NCBI GenBank assembly: GCA_017643365.1 | Contig: JAEPNO010000002.1 | Location: 1 to 64,000, forward strand | Direction of reading: 5' to 3' | From: Balneolaceae bacterium | GTDB lineage: Bacteria; Bacteroidota; Rhodothermia; Balneolales; Balneolaceae | DNA: 64,000 bases | Part shown: positions 44,188 to 53,588 of the stretch, one piece after another | Position numbering within the stretch: position 1 is the first letter of the stretch | How the letters are laid out: each line of letters opens with the position of its first letter | The notes under the pieces: model-generated | Databases searched by the model: none | The model's input: the letters and a program-made list of their open reading frames with translations, nothing else | What the model was told of the DNA's origin: nothing | Translations under genes and position numbers: made by a program

Positions 44188-44739
44188 TTGTCTAACTCAT
44201 CTTCACGAAAACTCATTGTGTACATTTCAATGAGTGTTGATGGCTTTATTGCCACAAACAACGACCGACTCGATTTTCTTGATGCATTTTCTGACACCGG
44301 AGAAGACTACGGTTACACAGAATTCACTTCCCAAGTAGATACTTATATTGTTGGTCGCAAGACCTACGATGTAGTTTGTGGATTAACCGGCGGCTCCTTC
44401 CCTCCTGCCAATCAATTTAAGTGCTACGTACTTTCAAAAACCCGTAGTGGAGAAGAAAACGGAATCACCTATTATTCCGGAGATATTGAGGAACTTGTAG
44501 AAAGCATTAAGTCGAAACCCGGCAAGCATATTTACTGCGATGGTGGTGGCGAGATTGTTCGATTACTGCTTGAAAAAAACCTGATTGATGAACTGATTAT
44601 TTCAGTGCTACCCATTTTACTTGGCGATGGTAAGCGACTTTTTCCGGGTGCAGATTTAGATCTTAAACAGTTAACTGCTGCAGAGCCTGTTAGATATAAG
44701 AGCGGAATTGTTCAGCTAAAATATTCTATAGACAATTAA
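44188..44739 (+). CDS. dihydrofolate reductase-like (RibD C-terminal) protein
   Basis: The 183-aa protein matches the RibD_C/YyaP-type reductases: RKLIVYISMSVDGFIA at the start, VGRKTYDVV near residue 50, YCDGGGEIVRLLLEKNLIDELIISVLP near 115-140 (quoted by ends YCDGGGE and ISVLP), and LGDGKRLFP. They use NADPH; the substrate is unknown. The initiation codon is TTG, chosen because the family start would otherwise be cut off (next Met is within the first strand). Confidence 0.82.
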   Translation: MSNSSSRKLIVYISMSVDGFIATNNDRLDFLDAFSDTGEDYGYTEFTSQVDTYIVGRKTYDVVCGLTGGSFPPANQFKCYVLSKTRSGEENGITYYSGDIEELVESIKSKPGKHIYCDGGGEIVRLLLEKNLIDELIISVLPILLGDGKRLFPGADLDLKQLTAAEPVRYKSGIVQLKYSIDN

Positions 44740-44775
44740 ATTCTTCGATTGACAAACGTTTCTATTTCTAAGCTA

Positions 44776-46179
44776 TTAATTATTAATCTCGGCATCCATC
44801 CATTCAATTCTATCTTTAATCCAATCCTTCATATAGTTGATTTCGTCTTCATAGGTTTCGCCTACATAAGAGTTGAAAATCACTTCTTCCCCCATAATAT
44901 CCCAGCGTTCAAAATTTCTATCGATGGCATTGGCTTGCTCAAGTTCGTTGGCGTAAGCATCTATTTTTGCGTGGATGGAGGCCATGCTCAAGGTTGAATT
45001 TTTCAGTTCATTCCACCGGGTTTTCAATGCGTTCTTAAATGTAGGATCTTGATAGAGTTTCTCCCAATAAAAGGGTACCAGCCATAAATCATCGGGATAA
45101 TTCACGTTGTAGTTCATAATCCAACCACTTGTTGAACTTCTGCCGTCGTTCCCAAATGCAATGTTGTAATCCCACAACGGCCCCATGTTCAACTTCTCGT
45201 TTTTATCTTTATGCAAATACGTACTTAGCCGATAGGCATCAGGATTGGCACTCAACTCACTCAAAATAAAGTGATCTACAAAACTGTTTATGTTGATGTA
45301 ATTATCGTAGGCAAGTTGAAACTGATCGTTAAAAATAGCGGTTTCGAACTCATCTATATACGCTTGAATGTAGGCTTTTTGCTCTGTTGTGATGTCCTCT
45401 GCTTCGGGATCTTCATACAAGTAATAAGTTTCTTCGCCTTGTTTTGGTCCATAGGGTGCATAGGATAATTCATTCCAAAATGATCCATAATCTGATCGAA
45501 AACTGATTTCTTCGGTATAATCCGAATCGCCCGACCAATCCTCGTCATCCGAATCACCGGCAGTTTTGTCGATTTTTAAGATGTAACCACCGGTAAGATC
45601 CTCGCCCGAATTTTCAGACGGGCGCAGATTCGAAAGCGCTAATCGGTTATCATCACGTTTGATCTTTTCCAGTAATAAATACACTCCTTCATACGATCCG
45701 TTTACTTCCAATTCAGTAAAAAATCCACGGCTGGCATAGCCACCAATATCTCTTGCCAAGTCGTACATCAACATATTTCGCATCAGGGTTTTATCGCTGT
45801 AAGGCCCGTAAAGCACCCAATCTTCTTCTTCCGGGAGGGTATGAATGGGGACATCAATATCGTTTCCGTCAGCATTCCAAGTTTCAAAAGCAAAGGATTT
45901 CTTATCAAACAAACGACGCGAAGTCGAACCTCTCAACTCTATGCCAATCTTACCATTAAACACGGTTTCGCTATTGGCTCTCACCTTCATATCAGCCATT
46001 ACCTTTGGCTCATCAACAATTTCGTTACCGTTGGTTTCAACAGTAATGAATGGAATGAGAACCCCAAATTCGGGATCAATTTCCGGTTCTGGTCCGGTTG
46101 TATCTTTCTTACAGGCTGAGAATACCGTTAATAGCAGTATGGTAGCTATAAAAAATGTTGTTGGTGTGTGCTTGATCAT
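44776..46179 (-). CDS. CotH kinase family lipoprotein
   Basis: The 467-aa exported protein has a lipoprotein signal (LLTVFSACKKD, Cys22) and a CotH domain. GIELRGSTSRRLFDKKSFAFET and WVLYGPYSDKTLMRNMLMYDLAR are quoted in part (GIELRGSTSRR, WVLYGPYSDK), as is LNMGPLWDYNIAFGND. CotH proteins are atypical protein kinases first known from spore coats, and many occur as surface lipoproteins. Its ATG shares one base with the upstream GNAT stop (TAATG), so the two are coupled. Target unknown. Confidence 0.9.
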   Translation of the reverse strand: MIKHTPTTFFIATILLLTVFSACKKDTTGPEPEIDPEFGVLIPFITVETNGNEIVDEPKVMADMKVRANSETVFNGKIGIELRGSTSRRLFDKKSFAFETWNADGNDIDVPIHTLPEEEDWVLYGPYSDKTLMRNMLMYDLARDIGGYASRGFFTELEVNGSYEGVYLLLEKIKRDDNRLALSNLRPSENSGEDLTGGYILKIDKTAGDSDDEDWSGDSDYTEEISFRSDYGSFWNELSYAPYGPKQGEETYYLYEDPEAEDITTEQKAYIQAYIDEFETAIFNDQFQLAYDNYININSFVDHFILSELSANPDAYRLSTYLHKDKNEKLNMGPLWDYNIAFGNDGRSSTSGWIMNYNVNYPDDLWLVPFYWEKLYQDPTFKNALKTRWNELKNSTLSMASIHAKIDAYANELEQANAIDRNFERWDIMGEEVIFNSYVGETYEDEINYMKDWIKDRIEWMDAEINN

Positions 46180-46664
46180 TATTTTGTACTTAATTCCTTA
46201 ACCATTAGGCTTACCGTCTTTTTCCCGCCTTCGGAAAGTTGTTGCCCTACTTCTTTAAAGCCCAGCTTTGTGTGAAATATTGTAGAGCCCGGATTTGGTG
46301 GATCAATGTTTACTTCGCAAGTAATTCGTTGTTCCTTTGAGTGCTCCACTAAGTAAGCATACAATTTACTACCGATCTTTTTCCCATGATATTCAGGTGA
46401 AACAACAATCCGATCAACATAATCAAAGCTTGGGTAATGCTCAGAAAAATAACGGTAGTTTTCTGAATCATAGCTCTGTCCCGGTCCTAGAACAATTAAA
46501 TAAGCCACCACTTTTTGTTCAATCTCAACCACCAAAAAGAATGAGCTCATCTCCATAAATTCCTCAAAATCACTAATAGGAATACTATTCACATGTGGAA
46601 CTGCTTGCTCATTTAGTTGGCGGATGGTTGATAAATCGTTGTGCTGAACAGGGCGAATTAACAT
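46179..46664 (-). CDS. GNAT family N-acetyltransferase
   Basis: The 161-aa protein shows GNAT motif A as VDRIVVSPEYHGKKIGSKLYAYL near residues 78-98 (quoted by ends VDRIVVSPEY and KLYAYL). Motif B is near 125-140 (STIFHTKLGFKEVGQQ). It is the first gene of a two-gene unit with CotH, so its substrate may be related to that surface protein, though that is only context. Acceptor unknown. Confidence 0.88.
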   Translation of the reverse strand: MLIRPVQHNDLSTIRQLNEQAVPHVNSIPISDFEEFMEMSSFFLVVEIEQKVVAYLIVLGPGQSYDSENYRYFSEHYPSFDYVDRIVVSPEYHGKKIGSKLYAYLVEHSKEQRITCEVNIDPPNPGSTIFHTKLGFKEVGQQLSEGGKKTVSLMVKELSTK

Positions 46665-46846
46665 GTTCGCTAAACCTTTTCTTATTGGGATGTTTCTAAC
46701 TAAATGTAGGGTGAGAAATCAAATCAACAAACAGAAATCGGTAACATTTAGTAAAATTGGTCGGGCTTGTTAATTGTACACACTTATAGTTATCCAATGT
46801 AATCCGAATCTGCTATATTCAGCCTCTCACTCATTTTACTATAAAT

Positions 46847-48112
46847 ATGTCAGATTCTATCGAATCAAAACTCATTTCTATCCGCGAAATTGACGAAGCA
46901 GCAGAAACGCTTCGAGGTATTGCAACCCATACCCCATTGCAAGAAAACCCATTGCTTTCGGAGGAAATAGGAGCGGATATTTGGCTTAAACGCGAAGACT
47001 TACAGGTTGTTCGCAGTTATAAAATCCGTGGCGCTTATAATAAAATTCAAAGTCTTTCTGAAAAGGAATTAGCCAATGGTGTAGTATGTGCAAGTGCGGG
47101 AAATCATGCACAAGGTGTAGCTTTCGCTTGTTATAAAAAGAAAATCCATGGCACTATTTTTATGCCTATTACCACGCCTGCCCAAAAAGTGAAGCAGGTT
47201 AAAATGTTTGGTAAGGAGTTTGTGGAAGTTGTGTTAGAAGGCGATACTTTCGACGATTCATTTGCGAAAGCATCTGCTTTTTGTGAAGATAAAGGTGCCG
47301 CGTTTATCCCTCCGTTTAACGATCCTAAAATTATTGCAGGACAAGGAACCGTTGGTAAAGAGATTCTACAGGATATCGACACCAACATCGACTACCTGCT
47401 TGTTCCGGTTGGCGGTGGCGGGCTTTCGGCCGGAGTTGGCTCCTATTTCAAAGTACATTCGCCGGAAACCGTCATCATTGGAATTGAACCTGCAGGTGCA
47501 CCTGCAATGAAACAGTCGATGGAGTTGGGCGAGGTAATCACGTTGCCAAATATTGATAAATTTGTGGATGGTGCAGCGGTACAACGAGTGGGTGATATCA
47601 CTTTCGAGATTTGCAGGGAAGTATTAGATCGGGTAATTACTGTTCCCGAGGGCATGATTTGTGGTACCATACTTAAAATGTACAACGAGCAAGCAATTGT
47701 TGTTGAGCCCGCCGGTGCATTGGCGTTAAGTGCTCTTGAACTCCTGAAAGATGAACTGAAAGGAAAAACTGTTGTAAGCGTTGTTTCGGGCAGTAATAAC
47801 GATATTACCCGAACTGCAGAAATTAAAGAGCGTTGGTTGATGTATCAGGGCCTGAAGCACTTCTTTATTGTAGATTTTCCTCAACGTGCTGGAGCATTAA
47901 TGGAGTTTTTAAGTGAAGTACTTGGCCCCGATGACGATATTACCTATTTCGAATACTCAAAGAAAACGAACCGAGAACTCGGTCCTGCTTTAATCGGACT
48001 TGAGTTGCAGAATAAGCATGATCTAGAACCGCTTATCGATCGAATGAAAGCCAAAAAATTCAGTTTCGAATATGTAAACGATCAGCCACGTTTATTTAGG
48101 TTTTTAACGTGA
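46847..48112 (+). CDS. ilvA: threonine ammonia-lyase
   Basis: PLP enzyme that deaminates threonine to 2-oxobutyrate, the entry to isoleucine (421 aa). The PLP lysine is Lys59 in VVRSYKIRGAYNK, and the phosphate-binding glycine loop is VGGGGLSAG. The C-terminal 75 residues form one ACT-like regulatory domain (HFFIVDFPQRAGALMEFL). A role in isoleucine synthesis is favoured over catabolic TdcB because of this domain. It is unlinked to the ilvDBNC operon and shares one base with the next gene. Confidence 0.92.
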   Translation: MSDSIESKLISIREIDEAAETLRGIATHTPLQENPLLSEEIGADIWLKREDLQVVRSYKIRGAYNKIQSLSEKELANGVVCASAGNHAQGVAFACYKKKIHGTIFMPITTPAQKVKQVKMFGKEFVEVVLEGDTFDDSFAKASAFCEDKGAAFIPPFNDPKIIAGQGTVGKEILQDIDTNIDYLLVPVGGGGLSAGVGSYFKVHSPETVIIGIEPAGAPAMKQSMELGEVITLPNIDKFVDGAAVQRVGDITFEICREVLDRVITVPEGMICGTILKMYNEQAIVVEPAGALALSALELLKDELKGKTVVSVVSGSNNDITRTAEIKERWLMYQGLKHFFIVDFPQRAGALMEFLSEVLGPDDDITYFEYSKKTNRELGPALIGLELQNKHDLEPLIDRMKAKKFSFEYVNDQPRLFRFLT

Positions 48113-49263
48113 TGAATTCCCAAAAACACCTCTTTTCCCTAGATCCGGATGTAACGTATTTAAACTGTGCGTATATGTCGCCTTTGATGAAGTCTGTGGA
48201 AGAAGCAGGCATCCAAGGCATAAGAAGCAAGCTACAGCCCAATCATGTTTCAGGCGAAGATTTTTTTCGTAATAATGAGAAGCTTCGACAAGAGTATGGA
48301 AGACTAATCAATTGCAGTGATGTTAATCGATTGGTTGTAGTTCCAAGTGTATCCTATGGGATGGCGAATGTGGCAAATAACTTATCACTGTCGAAAGGGG
48401 ACGAAATACTCATCATAGACGAGCAGTTTCCGAGTAATGTATATCCGTGGATGAGAATTGCAGAGGCTTCAGGAGCACAAATAAAAACTGTTTCAGCTCC
48501 GGAAAGTTTAAATCAACGTGGACTTACTTGGAATCAACGAGTTCTTGAAGCTATTAATCCCAAAACCCGACTTGTGGCATGCGGGCACATCCACTGGGCT
48601 GATGGCACTTTATTCGATTTGGTATCCATCCGCAAAAGAACAAACGAAGTTGGTGCATTGCTGGTGATAGACGGCACGCAGAGCATAGGTGCTCTACCTT
48701 TTGACGTAGCTGAAATCCAGCCCGATGCGTTAATCGCTGCCGGTTATAAATCGATGATGGGACCATATAGTATTGGAATGGCGTATTATGGAGAGGCATT
48801 TGATAATGGCATTCCCATCGAAGAGAATTGGATCAATCGCTTTGAAAGCAAGGATTTTGCGAATTTGGTGAACTACAACGATCGGTACCAGCCCGGTGCT
48901 TTGCGATATGAGGTGGGCGAGCGTAGTAATTTTATTCTAGTTCCGATGTTGCTTGAAGCGATAAAAACACTGAATGAATGGCAGCCTCGAAATGTCCAGG
49001 AATATTGCCAATCAATCACAACTGATGCAGTTCAAGAATTAATCGAACATGGTTATTGGGTAGAGGACGAGTTACATCGAGCTTCAAATCTTTTTGGGAT
49101 TCGCTTACCCGATCATATCACCATGGAAGCAGTCAAACGTAAATTAGACACTGCCGGTATTTTCGTGTCTTATCGTGGTGATTGCATCCGCGTTTCGCCA
49201 AACGTGTACAACCAAACGTCGGATTTACTCGAACTAGCTAACGCTCTGACAGAAATAGCCTAG
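48112..49263 (+). CDS. class V aminotransferase (cysteine desulfurase/kynureninase-like fold)
   Basis: PLP-dependent enzyme of fold type I (383 aa). It starts with YLNCAYMSPL. The segment LLVIDGTQSIGALPFDVAEIQPDALIAAGYKSMMGP contains the PLP Asp and the Schiff-base Lys (AAGYKSMMG). ALRYEVGERSN follows. No conserved cysteine loop for sulfur transfer is evident, so a desulfurase role is not supported. The ATG at 48112 is used; GTG at 48109 is the alternative. The start overlaps the ilvA stop (TGATG). Substrate unknown. Confidence 0.85.
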   Translation: MNSQKHLFSLDPDVTYLNCAYMSPLMKSVEEAGIQGIRSKLQPNHVSGEDFFRNNEKLRQEYGRLINCSDVNRLVVVPSVSYGMANVANNLSLSKGDEILIIDEQFPSNVYPWMRIAEASGAQIKTVSAPESLNQRGLTWNQRVLEAINPKTRLVACGHIHWADGTLFDLVSIRKRTNEVGALLVIDGTQSIGALPFDVAEIQPDALIAAGYKSMMGPYSIGMAYYGEAFDNGIPIEENWINRFESKDFANLVNYNDRYQPGALRYEVGERSNFILVPMLLEAIKTLNEWQPRNVQEYCQSITTDAVQELIEHGYWVEDELHRASNLFGIRLPDHITMEAVKRKLDTAGIFVSYRGDCIRVSPNVYNQTSDLLELANALTEIA

Positions 49264-49268
49264 CTCTT

Positions 49269-50027
49269 TTAATTATCGTCCTCATTATCCTTATAGAGCT
49301 CCGGCTTCTCAAACTCCGATTTGTCTTTAGATTCTTCAGCTTCTTTAGTGTATTCGTTGATTAACCCTTTTAAACTCGTATCGGTTTTATCTTCAACCTC
49401 TAGGTTAGTAATGGGGATCACAAGTTGAGTTTGTTCCCATTCAAAAAATAAATCTAGGGTATTTTCACCTAATTTTGGCACCTCAGTACGTATGGTTAAT
49501 AACTCGACGGGTTGTTGCAGAAAATTTGGTTTTATTTTAAAACTACCCACTTCCTTACTGCGAACTTCTGCATTAATATCATTTCCCCAATGTGTAATCG
49601 ATCTAGAAACAAATATTTCCCAGTCAAATCGCCCGGGAATGGCATACATACTGTATCTGCCTTTAGGTAAAACCAATCCACCCATTTCAATATCGGCAGT
49701 TGTGTAAAAACGAGTAGGCTCATTGGCACCCATGCGCCATAGTTGATTATATGGCACTTTATCACCAATAATTTTACGTCCTCTTAGCGCCGGTTGCCCA
49801 TAGCATACTAACATTTCCCAGCCTCTGATTTTAAAACTATGACTTTCCAATGGACTCAGTCTGTCATCATATGTAGGCATGGCAGTATAATCCATGCGAC
49901 ATTCCCCAATGGTAAGTTGTACCGGGATATAGTTGTAACGAGTGAAAAAGATAAAACCGAAAATAGCCGGCAGAACCACCGCACAAAGAAATATTAAACC
50001 CACTTTCTTAGGATTGATCGTAATCAT
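49269..50027 (-). CDS. DUF2911 protein with N-terminal membrane anchor
   Basis: The 252-aa protein has one hydrophobic segment near residues 10-28 and then the DUF2911 domain: GQPALRGRKIIGD, LWRMGANEPTRFYTTADIEMGG and LPKGRYSMYAIPG are its diagnostic parts. The C-terminus is a charged tail rich in Glu and Lys. Probably an extracytoplasmic protein of unknown function, widespread in FCB bacteria. It is tail to tail with the aminotransferase gene. Confidence 0.85.
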   Translation of the reverse strand: MITINPKKVGLIFLCAVVLPAIFGFIFFTRYNYIPVQLTIGECRMDYTAMPTYDDRLSPLESHSFKIRGWEMLVCYGQPALRGRKIIGDKVPYNQLWRMGANEPTRFYTTADIEMGGLVLPKGRYSMYAIPGRFDWEIFVSRSITHWGNDINAEVRSKEVGSFKIKPNFLQQPVELLTIRTEVPKLGENTLDLFFEWEQTQLVIPITNLEVEDKTDTSLKGLINEYTKEAEESKDKSEFEKPELYKDNEDDN

Positions 50028-50089
50028 GATTTTCGTATGTAGATGATGATAATTGCTCTAAATGTATCGCTTGCAAACGTTAAATAAAA

Positions 50090-50117
50090 AACCACATCGA
50101 AATTAATCAATGTGGTT
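50090..50117 (-). terminator. terminator of the YqiJ-flotillin operon
   Basis: AACCACAT (50090-50097) and ATGTGGTT (50110-50117) form an eight-base stem; on the minus strand it is followed by TTTTTATTTA. It lies 33 bases behind the flotillin stop at 50150. Confidence 0.75.
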
Positions 50118-50149
50118 TTAAATATTTTATAAGCGATTTATCGAAAAAA

Positions 50150-51973
50150 CTATTTTTGTTCGCTTGATTTCTTCACTTTTGCAGGATCCTCAACTTTAGC
50201 TTGAACTTCTGCATTTGCACCATCTCCGTTAACTTTCGATGTCTCGCTTTCCTCAACTTCTGTTTCAACCTTTACATTTGGCTCAGCAGGTGCTTTTGAC
50301 TTTTTATCAAGCACTTTGGTAAGACCCTGAATGGAACCCGGCTCTAAACCAACCTCAGTCAGGATGTTATCCACCACCGGAGCAAGTCCGCGATATTTCA
50401 GTAAGCTGTTAACTAGCTGATCGGCCATATTTCCATTTCCGCCACCGTTCGAAGGCACTGATCCACCACCTCCGTTTCCACCAACAAAATCATTCAATCC
50501 ACCAACATTAATCACTTTCATGTCAGAGATTGCTTCGATTGGTTTAACAGAAGCTTCGATAATTGATGCAGCTTGTTTAATGGTTTCAAGCTGAATTCTC
50601 ATTCTGATAATGTCTTCAGATAGCACATTTTCGGCGGCATTCAACTTCTCGTTACCTTCGGCTTCAACTGCATATCGTTCTTCGTCGGCTTTTGCTTTTA
50701 TCTTAATCGCTTCCGACTCAGCCATAGCCGTAGTTTTGATGGCTTCGGCTTTATCAATTGCAGCAGATTTTTCAGCCTGTGCAGCTACTTTAACCGTAAC
50801 AGCTTCTTGTTCTGCTTTTTCAGTCGCTTTGATAACTGCAATCTCTTTGTTCCTGTTAGCGATTTCTTTTTCTTTGGCGGTCGCAACTTTCTCGTTGGCA
50901 GCAACTGCTTCAGCTTCTGCTAAACGTGCTTCTTTCTCCGCTTTCGAGCGTTCTTTTGATTTGTTGGCCACTGCGATATCTCGAGACTGATCGGTGATTT
51001 CTACCGTCTTTTCTCGTTCGATATCTTTCTCTTTAATGGCTTGCTCATTTAAGATGCGTTCTTCTTCAACGGCTCTGTTTGCCTTTATTCGGGCAGTCTC
51101 AACTTCTTGCTCAGCAATGATAGTAGCTTCCTCAGCTAACCTATCGTTCTCGGCTTTTTCTTTGGCGATGGAACTCGCTTCAATGGCAGCCTGGTTTGCA
51201 ATGGCACGTTGTTGAGCAGCTCTAGCAAATTCTTCTTCCCGTTCGAGTTCTAACCGTTCTTTTTCCGCTTCAAGATTCTTTTTCTTGATAGCAACCGAGG
51301 TATTTTGCTCAATGTCGTTTCGAACCTTTTTCTTTTCTTCAATCGTCTCGGTTAATTTGGTTAAACCGGTAGCATCAAATGCATTGTTAGCATTAAAGTA
51401 TTGCTTATCGGTTTGATCTAGACCGGTTAACGATACCGTTTCAAGTTCCAATCCGTTTTTTTCGAGATCAGCTTTTACCGCATTCTGCACTTTCTGCACA
51501 AAATCGGTTCGTTTTTCGTGAAGTTCTTCCATTCCCATTTCGGCAGCTACGGCTCGAAGCGCATCCACAAACTTACCTTCCATCAACTCTTTTAGCTGAT
51601 CGGGAGAAATTGTGCGTTGACCCAAGGTTTGGGCCGCATAAGCAATGGCATCCACTTCCGGCTTTACTCTAAGGTAAAATTCAGCAGTGGCGTCCACACG
51701 CATTCGATCTTTGGTAATTAATGCTTGTTCATTCTTTCTAGACACCACTAATCGTAGGGTGTTCATGTTAACCGTAATTACTTCATGGAGTACAGGAAAG
51801 ACCAAAGCTCCCCCGTTCATCACTACTTTCTGGCCTCCAAATCCCGTTCGTACAAAAGAAAGTTCTTTCGAAGCTCTCTTAAACAATCGAGCAAATACCA
51901 GCCCGATTACGACGAGGCTGATAAACACAGTTACTGAAATAAATATGATGTCGTTTGATGTTATAAATTCCAT
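50150..51973 (-). CDS. flotillin-family (YqiK/FloT-like) membrane scaffold protein
   Basis: The 607-aa protein has an N-terminal membrane segment (about 8-30). A SPFH/band-7 domain follows at about 30-210 (VPVLHEV-type core: GGALVFPVLHEVITVN, DATAEFYLRVKPEVDAIAYAAQTLG, quoted by ends). A long Ala/Glu/Lys coiled coil covers about 220-470 with many EAEA-type units. The tail has a Gly-rich linker (FVGGNGGGG) and an acidic end. Flotillins organise membrane microdomains. It follows the OB-fold partner gene by ten bases, as YqiJ-YqiK do in E. coli. Confidence 0.92.
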   Translation of the reverse strand: MEFITSNDIIFISVTVFISLVVIGLVFARLFKRASKELSFVRTGFGGQKVVMNGGALVFPVLHEVITVNMNTLRLVVSRKNEQALITKDRMRVDATAEFYLRVKPEVDAIAYAAQTLGQRTISPDQLKELMEGKFVDALRAVAAEMGMEELHEKRTDFVQKVQNAVKADLEKNGLELETVSLTGLDQTDKQYFNANNAFDATGLTKLTETIEEKKKVRNDIEQNTSVAIKKKNLEAEKERLELEREEEFARAAQQRAIANQAAIEASSIAKEKAENDRLAEEATIIAEQEVETARIKANRAVEEERILNEQAIKEKDIEREKTVEITDQSRDIAVANKSKERSKAEKEARLAEAEAVAANEKVATAKEKEIANRNKEIAVIKATEKAEQEAVTVKVAAQAEKSAAIDKAEAIKTTAMAESEAIKIKAKADEERYAVEAEGNEKLNAAENVLSEDIIRMRIQLETIKQAASIIEASVKPIEAISDMKVINVGGLNDFVGGNGGGGSVPSNGGGNGNMADQLVNSLLKYRGLAPVVDNILTEVGLEPGSIQGLTKVLDKKSKAPAEPNVKVETEVEESETSKVNGDGANAEVQAKVEDPAKVKKSSEQK

Positions 51974-51983
51974 AGGATATAGT

Positions 51984-52643
51984 TTAATCTACTTTTATTG
52001 CTTTAAATATGGATTGCTCGTACCCGGTTAATTGTACTTTCGTACCCTGTTCAAGCTGTTCTTCTTCGTTTTCCGGCTCAACCATGAAGTAATGTAATTG
52101 ACCGAATTGATCTTTGTATTTCCCCTCGGCCGGAAGTCCTTTTTTGGCAGTACCCGTGTTTATTTCTACAATTTGGCCTACAAAAGTTTTTTCTGATAAA
52201 GCCGTAGTTTCTTCTTTAAACACTTTGCTTCCAAGAAATTCTGAAATCACTTTATAAATCGGAATCGCCCCTAAAGCGGCTACTATCCCGGCAATCCAAG
52301 TGGGCGCCGGATTTTCAGTAATTCGTACTAACATGCTTTGCCCTACATATCCAATTATCGAAAATGAAGCGGCGTAAACTACGGCCAAAATTAAAAGCGG
52401 CACGTTTTCAACTTTAATCCATGCTATGTATTTCGAAATAAAATTATCATTCATTTCAATATCAGCGTCGGCATCTGCATCCAAACCAATGCCCACATCG
52501 GTAGCATCAAATAAATTGTCGATAATCTGCGAGAGACCGGCACCAATCAACAACGAGCCTATCTCAAGCACCATCATTACGGCTACAAAGCTAAAGGCTA
52601 TGAGGAAAGGGGTGTTATAATCAGCGAATAGATATTCTATCAT
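51984..52643 (-). CDS. YqiJ/NfeD-like membrane protein with OB-fold domain
   Basis: The 219-aa protein has three or so membrane helices (about 10-35, 70-95 and 105-130). A C-terminal OB-fold follows (VGQIVEINTGTAKKGLPAEGKYKDQFG, quoted by ends VGQIVEINTG and DQFG). A short Asp-rich stretch (DADADADIEMND) lies in the first loop. NfeD-type proteins accompany flotillins and are thought to help place them in the membrane. It is the promoter-proximal gene of the pair. Confidence 0.85.
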   Translation of the reverse strand: MIEYLFADYNTPFLIAFSFVAVMMVLEIGSLLIGAGLSQIIDNLFDATDVGIGLDADADADIEMNDNFISKYIAWIKVENVPLLILAVVYAASFSIIGYVGQSMLVRITENPAPTWIAGIVAALGAIPIYKVISEFLGSKVFKEETTALSEKTFVGQIVEINTGTAKKGLPAEGKYKDQFGQLHYFMVEPENEEEQLEQGTKVQLTGYEQSIFKAIKVD

Positions 52644-52702
52644 GTGTCCCGAATAGTTTAACTGTAAATAATGGTTTTCTCACTTAGTTACCACTATAAA
52701 AT

Positions 52703-52734
52703 AAAAAAGCCACTCCGAATTTAATCAGAGCGGC
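52703..52734 (-). terminator. terminator of the sdh operon
   Basis: On the minus strand GCCGCTC...GAGTGGC (52728-52734 and 52709-52715) form a seven-base stem with one G-U pair, followed by six T. It lies about 27 bases behind the sdhB stop. Confidence 0.8.
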
Positions 52735-52760
52735 TTTTTAAGTGATTGCTCACTTGGATG

Positions 52761-53513
52761 TTAGCTAAACATAGCCTTTACGTAATCTTTTCTCATTTCA
52801 GCAATTGCTGATATTGAAATCTCTTTTGGACAAACAGCTTCGCATTCGCCGTAGTTTGAGCAATCGCCAAAACCTTCGGCACTCATCTGATCAACCATAG
52901 CAACCACACGATTACTTTGCTCAACCTGACCTTGTGGTAGCAAGCCGAGATGAGCAATTTTCGCACCTGTAAATAACGAAGCAGATGCATTCGGGCACGC
53001 CGCAACACAAGCTCCACAACCGATACAAGTTGCGTAATCAAATGCGATATCGGAAGTTTCTTTCTCAATCGGACGAGCATTCGCCTCTTGAGCGGAACCC
53101 GTTTTAACAGATACATAGCCACCGGCCTCGATAATTCGATCGAAAGCAGAACGGTCTACTACCAAATCTTTGATAACAGGAAATGCTGCTGCACGTGGCG
53201 GTTCAATAGTGATTTTATCGCCATGTTTATAGTTACGCATGTGTAACTGGCAACATGCCGTTCCTTTTTTAGGACCATGTGCCTGCCCGTTGATCACAAG
53301 ATTACAGGAACCGCAAATTCCTTCACGGCAATCATAATCAAATTCAACCGGGTCTTTCCCTTCAAGCTGAAGCTCTTCGTTCAGAACGTCCAACATTTCC
53401 AGAAAAGACATGTGTTCGTTAACAGTATCTAGTGTTCGTTCTTCGAAATACCCTTTAGCCGTTGGGCCGTCTTGTCTCCAGTATTTCAGATGTACGGTAA
53501 AATTTTTACTCAT
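52761..53513 (-). CDS. sdhB: succinate dehydrogenase/fumarate reductase iron-sulfur subunit
   Basis: Electron-transfer subunit between SdhA and the membrane cytochrome (250 aa from ATG 53513; a longer frame from 53549 is not favoured because [16 protein letters not shown] is the family start). The 2Fe-2S ligands are Cys62, Cys67, Cys70 and one of Cys87/88 in [10 protein letters not shown]...TACC. The two further clusters use [12 protein letters not shown] and [12 protein letters not shown]. Third structural gene of the operon. Confidence 0.95.
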   Translation of the reverse strand: MSKNFTVHLKYWRQDGPTAKGYFEERTLDTVNEHMSFLEMLDVLNEELQLEGKDPVEFDYDCREGICGSCNLVINGQAHGPKKGTACCQLHMRNYKHGDKITIEPPRAAAFPVIKDLVVDRSAFDRIIEAGGYVSVKTGSAQEANARPIEKETSDIAFDYATCIGCGACVAACPNASASLFTGAKIAHLGLLPQGQVEQSNRVVAMVDQMSAEGFGDCSNYGECEAVCPKEISISAIAEMRKDYVKAMFS

Positions 53514-53588
53514 AACTTTTTCATTTGCCACAAAAACACGGAAACACATAGTGAGAGATCTTCTCGTGCTTTTGCGATTTTATGGCTT

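Noticed and set aside
48109-48111. GTG as start of the class V aminotransferase.
   Set aside because: An ATG follows directly at 48112 and overlaps the ilvA stop in the common TGATG form.
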